The translations under genes and the position numbers were made by a program. The notes beneath the pieces were generated by a model. That model ran no database searches and had not been told where the DNA came from. It saw only the letters and a list, made by a program, of their open reading frames with translations. From DAIRET01 sp036795455 (lineage in GTDB: Bacteria > Bacteroidota > Ignavibacteria > Ignavibacteriales > Ignavibacteriaceae): a stretch of 10,092 nt of DNA. Every line of letters starts with the position of its first letter. The first letter of the stretch is position 1. The stretch lies in NCBI GenBank assembly GCA_036795455.1, contig DAIRET010000104.1, forward strand, positions 1-10,092, read 5' to 3'. Below are positions 6,497-10,092 of the stretch, piece by piece.

Positions 6497-6520
6497 CAAC
6501 AATAGAGCAATAGAACGATA
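6497..6520 (+). repeat. Right repeat arm of cassette 2: 8-bp phased words
   Basis: Three octamers follow each other: CAACAATA, GAGCAATA and GAACGATA. The segment AACAATAGAGCAATAG (6498-6513) is the inverse of the left arm at 6079-6094 with one mismatch. It starts 7 bp after the stop of the four-helix-bundle gene, the same distance at which the left arm follows the citDE stop. Confidence 0.7.
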
Positions 6521-6558
6521 AATCATATGCCATTAAAACAAAAACTACGAGAATCACT

Positions 6559-8118
6559 ATGAAATTATTAAAAAACGCAGCCGGTAGATTAGTACCGAAC
6601 GAAATTAACGGACAAAAACAAATTCCTTTCAAAGGAATAAATAAGCATAAACCGACAGGTAACAAAGCTAAATCACCAATCCGAAGTTGTGCAGATTATC
6701 CTTCCGATGGGAATAAACTTGTAAAGAATTTGAAGGAGGCATTAAAGAAAGCCGGATTGAAAGACGGGATGACAATTTCAACGCATCATCATTTGCGAAA
6801 CGGTGATGTGCTCACAAATGCGCTGTTCGATACGATAAAAGAAATGGAAGTCAAAAATATCCGGTGGTTCCCGAGCGCCTCTTTCCCCTGCCATGCTCAT
6901 TTAATTAAATATCTTGAAGACGGAACAATTCATCACATCGAAGGAAGTATGAACGGACCTCTCGGTAAATTCACTTCCGAAGGAAAGATGAAAGGAGTTG
7001 GAGTACTCCGCTCCCATGGTGGACGTTACCAGTCAGTACAGGATGGCGAAGTCCATATTGATATTGCAGTTATTGCTGCTCCTACTGCCGACCCATTCGG
7101 AAATGCAACTGGCGACAGAGGAAAATCAGCCTGCGGATTAATCGGTTTTGCGCTTGCCGATTCCGAGTATGCTGACAAAGTAATTGTTGTTACCGATAAC
7201 CTTGTCCCTTTTCCATGCTATCCGTGGCAGATTCAAGGCAATAATGTTGATTATGTTGTTGAAGTTGATACTCTCGGTGATCCAGCAAAAATTGTATCCG
7301 GGACAACAGAAGTAACAAAATCACCAGACAGACTTTTAATTGCCGAGTATGTCGCACAGTTCATTGAAGAAGCAGGGATAATGAAAGACGGGTTTTCATT
7401 TCAAGCCGGAAGCGGCGGAACAAACCTTGCTTTCGTTTTATACCTTAAAGAAAGAATGAAAGCAAAAGGCGTTAAAGCAAGATTCGTACGCGGCGGAAGT
7501 ACAAAATATCTCGTCCAGCTCTTGGAGGAAGGATTGACCGATTATATTCTTGACGGACAAACATTCGATCTTGAAGGTGTACGTTCAATGAGAGAAAACT
7601 CCAACCATGTAAACACAAGCCCGTTTACAAGCTATAACTTTCACGGTAAAGGAAATTTTGCTTCGATAGTTGATGCCGCTGTTCTCGGTGCTACCGAAGT
7701 AGATGTAAACTTTAATGCAAATGTTGTTTCACACTCGGACGGTTACCTGCTTCACGGTATAGGCGGCTGGCAGAATTGTCTCTATTCAAAATGTACTATA
7801 CTTGCAATTCCTTCTTTCCGGGACCGGATTCCCGTTATTGTGGATGAAGTAACTACTCTTTGCGGACCGGGTGAATTAATTGACGTTATAATTACCGAAA
7901 GAGGAATAGCAATCAATCCATTAAGGAAAGATTTGATAAAAGCAATGAAAGGTTCTTCTTTACCTGTAAGATCAATTCACGATATTAAAAAAGAGATTGA
8001 TGAAATATGCGGCGGAGCCCCTGCCAAACCGAAAGTAGATAAAAATAAAGTTGTCGCTGTTGTAAAATGGGTTGACGGTACAGTGCTTGACTCTGTGTTT
8101 CAAATTGTTAAAGAATGA
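6559..8118 (+). CDS. citF: Citrate lyase alpha subunit (acyl-ACP:hydroxy-acid ACP transferase)
   Basis: This 519-residue protein is close to the usual CitF length of about 510. The N-terminal third carries TISTHHHLRNGD and the diagnostic RSHGGR (151-156) followed by GEVHIDIAVIAAP (about 163-175) and ADPFGNATG. The second CoA-transferase-like half has SFQAGSGGTNLAF with the glycine loop at 282-287. It closes with KWVDGTVLDSVFQI, a typical CitF C-terminus. The alpha subunit exchanges acetate for the hydroxy acid on the CitD thiol, so it works with the fused CitD-CitE upstream. No strong Shine-Dalgarno is seen (only GAGA at 6549-6552). The four-helix-bundle cassette separates it from citDE by about 500 bp. 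The stop codon overlaps the next gene's ATG. Citramalate lyase alpha is the main alternative identity. Confidence 0.92.
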   Translation: MKLLKNAAGRLVPNEINGQKQIPFKGINKHKPTGNKAKSPIRSCADYPSDGNKLVKNLKEALKKAGLKDGMTISTHHHLRNGDVLTNALFDTIKEMEVKNIRWFPSASFPCHAHLIKYLEDGTIHHIEGSMNGPLGKFTSEGKMKGVGVLRSHGGRYQSVQDGEVHIDIAVIAAPTADPFGNATGDRGKSACGLIGFALADSEYADKVIVVTDNLVPFPCYPWQIQGNNVDYVVEVDTLGDPAKIVSGTTEVTKSPDRLLIAEYVAQFIEEAGIMKDGFSFQAGSGGTNLAFVLYLKERMKAKGVKARFVRGGSTKYLVQLLEEGLTDYILDGQTFDLEGVRSMRENSNHVNTSPFTSYNFHGKGNFASIVDAAVLGATEVDVNFNANVVSHSDGYLLHGIGGWQNCLYSKCTILAIPSFRDRIPVIVDEVTTLCGPGELIDVIITERGIAINPLRKDLIKAMKGSSLPVRSIHDIKKEIDEICGGAPAKPKVDKNKVVAVVKWVDGTVLDSVFQIVKE

Positions 8119-9191
8119 ATAAACGCAGACTAAAAAAAGCATTTAAACGGCTGAACAATCTTCCCGGTGGACGTTACTTTTTCTATTATCTAACTAATAA
8201 AATAAAAGAAGCGTACTACAGGTTTTCAAATTCCACTTTGGTTGCTTACCCTTCTACAGTAATGCTTGAACTGAACAACCACTGTAATCTTCGCTGCACT
8301 ACTTGCCCGCGGGAGTATGATTTCGGGAAGAGTATGGATAAAGGTTATTTGAAAGTTGATGAAGCAAAAAAAATTATCAATGAACTCTGGATGTATCTCG
8401 ACTCCGTTGGATTGACCGGGATGGGGGAAACTTTTCTTTCCAAAGATATTGAAGAAATTGTTGACTATATAAAAGAGAAAAACAAGGGGATCATCATTTC
8501 TCTTTCAACAAACGCCGTATTGCCGGGTTTTATTGAGAAAGCTGCAAAATTGATTAATAAAGTTGATACAATCCAGGTTTCAATTGATGGACTGGATGAA
8601 GTCTATGAATCGATAAGAATCAACGCAAAATTTCCAATGCTTCATAACAACCTAAAGCAATTAACGGAACTGTGTACTAATACAGATACCGTTATAATGC
8701 TTAACATGGTGGTTACAAAAGAGAACTACATTCAACTTGACAAGATGGTTGAGCACGCTTCACGGAACAAAATCAAACATGTAAATTTTGCACTATTTAA
8801 TCTGGCTGCAGTTACGGACATTGATGTTGATTACTACAAATTCTATAGAAGCCCGGAATTCTTACATGAATGGGAGAAACTTCAACTTGCGATTCGGAGA
8901 TTCCCAGATGTAGAAGTCTCTACCTGGGATCATAAAAGTAAAAATGAATTTCAAAAGTGTAAATTCCCTTGGGGGCATTTTTATATTTGCTGGGACGGTT
9001 ACGTTGCACCCTGCTGTGCGAAACCCTTTCCGAAAGAATTAAATTTCGGAAACGTTTTTGATACCGGTGTTTTGAATACATTAAACAGTAAATCTTTCCG
9101 GGCTTTCAGAAAACTGTGGTACAAAAATAAGCCTCATCAGTTTTGTAAAAAATGTCATTACCTTGAGCTTGAACCATTTGAATTAAGTTGA
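8115..9191 (+). CDS. Radical SAM/SPASM-domain protein
   Basis: This 358-residue protein has the radical SAM cluster motif C-x3-C-x2-C at Cys57, Cys61 and Cys64 (NNHCNLRCTTCP), followed by LTGMGETFL in place of the usual GGEP strand and an SIDG segment. The C-terminal SPASM-like auxiliary-cluster region supplies Cys282, Cys292, Cys300, Cys301, Cys344 and Cys347, the last two in FCKKCH. About 45 basic and aromatic residues precede the core. Proteins of this layout use S-adenosylmethionine to generate a radical and commonly modify peptides, proteins or small molecules; the substrate here is not recognisable. Its ATG overlaps the citF stop (ATGA), which implies translational coupling and possibly a job related to the lyase or its cofactor. 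No short precursor peptide gene is evident beside it. No clear terminator follows. Confidence 0.85.
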   Translation: MNKRRLKKAFKRLNNLPGGRYFFYYLTNKIKEAYYRFSNSTLVAYPSTVMLELNNHCNLRCTTCPREYDFGKSMDKGYLKVDEAKKIINELWMYLDSVGLTGMGETFLSKDIEEIVDYIKEKNKGIIISLSTNAVLPGFIEKAAKLINKVDTIQVSIDGLDEVYESIRINAKFPMLHNNLKQLTELCTNTDTVIMLNMVVTKENYIQLDKMVEHASRNKIKHVNFALFNLAAVTDIDVDYYKFYRSPEFLHEWEKLQLAIRRFPDVEVSTWDHKSKNEFQKCKFPWGHFYICWDGYVAPCCAKPFPKELNFGNVFDTGVLNTLNSKSFRAFRKLWYKNKPHQFCKKCHYLELEPFELS

Positions 9192-9192
9192 G

Positions 9193-9399
9193 TTATTCGA
9201 CTGCAGGTTTAGTTACAAACTCGAAAAAGTTTTCTTTATCAATAATATTGGAAATCGCTGCCGGGTAAGTTGATAAAAACGTCTTTGGCAATTTGGTTTT
9301 TCCTCTATTCTTCCATTTGATTTCAAAAGCAGAGATTACTCCATCAGACTCTTCAATAAAGTCGATCTCTTGTTGCTGTTGTGTCCTCCAAAATTTAAC
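9193..9399 (-). pseudogene. C-terminal remnant of AAA ATPase with DUF4143-type domain
   Basis: The minus strand is open for 68 codons, from just after an in-frame stop at 9400-9402 to a natural stop at 9193-9195, with no ATG, so it cannot be a normal gene. The sequence begins at FWRTQQQQEIDFIEE and continues through SAFEIKW, LPKTFLSTYP and ENFFEFV. This is the characteristic C-terminal end of bacterial ATP-binding proteins with a DUF4143 domain, a family of about 380-420 residues with an EID...EIK nuclease-like core. The ATPase domain and most of DUF4143 are absent. The similarity starts within a few codons of the break, so the deletion is sharp. Both flanking genes are plus-strand, so the piece is a relic of an accessory gene lost from this site. 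Confidence 0.75.
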
Positions 9400-9411
9400 T
9401 CAAGATTATTT

Positions 9412-9459
9412 TTTGTGGTTATAACCGCAAATTATTATAATATTTTTTCGGTTATACCC
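9412..9459. promoter_or_regulatory. Paired GGTTAT(A)ACC boxes around a TATAAT-like core
   Basis: A 20-bp palindrome at 9412-9431 centred on GGTTATAACC has a single unpaired position. A second, degenerate box, GGTTATACCC, lies at 9450-9459, with centres about 33 bp apart, near three helical turns. Between them, TATAAT can be read on the minus strand (9439-9434). Box spacing and location just upstream of the ATPase remnant suggest the promoter and operator of the lost gene. The binding protein is unknown. Confidence 0.45.
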
Positions 9460-9563
9460 ATGAAATTTATGATTTGGGCATAAATTCCTCTGATGGATTG
9501 TTTACATTCATTAACGTACCAAGCAGTAACAATTAGCTGGAAATCACTATTTTTGAACGTCAT
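9435..9563 (-). other. Possible 42-codon ORF with ribosome binding site
   Basis: On the minus strand an ATG at 9563-9561 opens a 42-residue frame ending at TAA 9437-9435. GAGG (9576-9573) lies 9 bp upstream at good spacing. The peptide begins MTFKNSDFQLIVTAWYV and contains a single Cys; it has no signal peptide or membrane helix and I do not recognise it. It overlaps the second GGTTAT box, so it may be chance, a leader peptide, or a fragment of the same decayed locus. The rest of the 393-bp gap between the radical SAM gene and the thioesterase holds only the remnant and boxes described above. Confidence 0.25.
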
Positions 9564-9584
9564 TTTTAATAACCTCAATATAAT

Positions 9585-10092
9585 ATGAAAGAACTATCAG
9601 AAAACAACCTGGTTTGTAGAACAAATTTCAAAGTAACTTCTGCGGATACAGACATGGAAGCACGCCTTCGTCCCGGCGCTTTAATAAACTACTTGATTCA
9701 ATCTGCAATCAACTCCGCCGACCAACTGGGATTCGGATTTAGCGGCTTACAACAACAACAGCTATTCTGGGTATTAAGCAGGATGACTGTTGAAATCTAT
9801 GAGCCGGTTAAATGGTATGACGAAATAATAGTCGATACCTGGCCTAAAGATATTGAAAAGATAATTTATTTACGCGATTTTTTGGTGAAACGAAAATCGG
9901 GAGAGATTATCGCAAAAGCGACTTCGGGCTGGCTTGCAATTGATGTTAACACAAAACACCCGAAAATTGTTGACGGGCTTTATACCGGGATATTCAAACA
10001 TTTAAAAGATAAACACGCTTTAAATGAACCACCCGAAAAACTGTCCCAACAAAAAGAGGGAGAAGAATTTTTAATAAATACCACTTACTTTG
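9585..10092 (+). CDS. Acyl-ACP thioesterase, 3' truncated by window
   Basis: The first 169 residues of a hot-dog-fold acyl-acyl-carrier-protein thioesterase (FatA/FatB-like bacterial family) are present. Visible blocks are SADTDMEARLRPGALINYL near residues 19-37 and QLFWVLSRMTVEIYEPVKWYDEI at about 57-79. VDTWPKDIEK, YLRDF and ATSGWLAIDVNTKHP then follow, a typical order for the first hot-dog domain. The family hydrolyses acyl-ACP to free fatty acid, ending chain growth. Bacterial members have about 250 residues, so roughly one third lies beyond the window. The ATG at 9585 gives a natural N-terminus, but no Shine-Dalgarno is seen ahead of it. The gene begins after the ATPase relic and is probably not part of the citrate lyase operon. 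Confidence 0.85.
   Translation, partial: MKELSENNLVCRTNFKVTSADTDMEARLRPGALINYLIQSAINSADQLGFGFSGLQQQQLFWVLSRMTVEIYEPVKWYDEIIVDTWPKDIEKIIYLRDFLVKRKSGEIIAKATSGWLAIDVNTKHPKIVDGLYTGIFKHLKDKHALNEPPEKLSQQKEGEEFLINTTYF

Overview
The window is a low-GC, mostly plus-strand bacterial region. It looks like Bacteroidota or a close relative such as Ignavibacteriota. The reasons are two 23S-rRNA-intervening-sequence-type four-helix-bundle genes, a promoter of the TTTG-N19-TAnnTTTG type, A/T-rich spacers, and a single-chain (fungal LYS4-like) homoaconitase-type protein. This placement is inferred from style and gene content, not from a marker gene.

Layout. Positions 1-1082 hold the 3' part of an aconitase-superfamily (homoaconitase-like) dehydratase. 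Next come a small four-helix-bundle gene (1190-1540) bracketed by inverted A/T-word repeats, a secreted metallophosphoesterase (1617-2525), a likely minus-strand small RNA with its own promoter and terminator (about 2520-2626), and a NYN-domain protein (2633-3244). An MmgE/PrpD-family protein follows (3301-4734), then a fused citrate lyase gamma-beta (CitD-CitE) polypeptide (4837-6057). A second bracketed four-helix-bundle gene (6109-6489) separates it from citrate lyase alpha (CitF, 6559-8118). A radical SAM/SPASM protein (8115-9191) overlaps citF by 4 bp. The last 900 bases hold a decayed C-terminal piece of a DUF4143-type ATPase on the minus strand, two related GGTTAT(A)ACC boxes, a possible 42-codon ORF, and the 5' part of an acyl-ACP thioesterase gene that runs off the window.

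How the genes fit together. CitF plus CitD-CitE supply all three catalytic functions of a citrate-lyase-type enzyme, which cleaves a tricarboxylate or citramalate-like acid to acetate and a keto acid. The PrpD-family protein and the homoaconitase-like dehydratase are the kinds of enzymes that interconvert the same class of acids with their unsaturated forms. The region therefore reads as a catabolic or isomerising module for citrate, 2-methylcitrate, homocitrate or citramalate; the exact substrate cannot be read from the sequence. The ligase and prosthetic-group genes (citC, citX, citG) are not in the window.

The most unusual structure is not coding. Three spacers carry inverted arrays of degenerate A/T-rich words with phases of about 7, 8 and 9 bp. 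Two of them bracket four-helix-bundle genes, and the third (4744-4793) has the same architecture with no gene inside. With the candidate minus-strand small RNA and the gutted ATPase gene, these are the parts most worth a second look.
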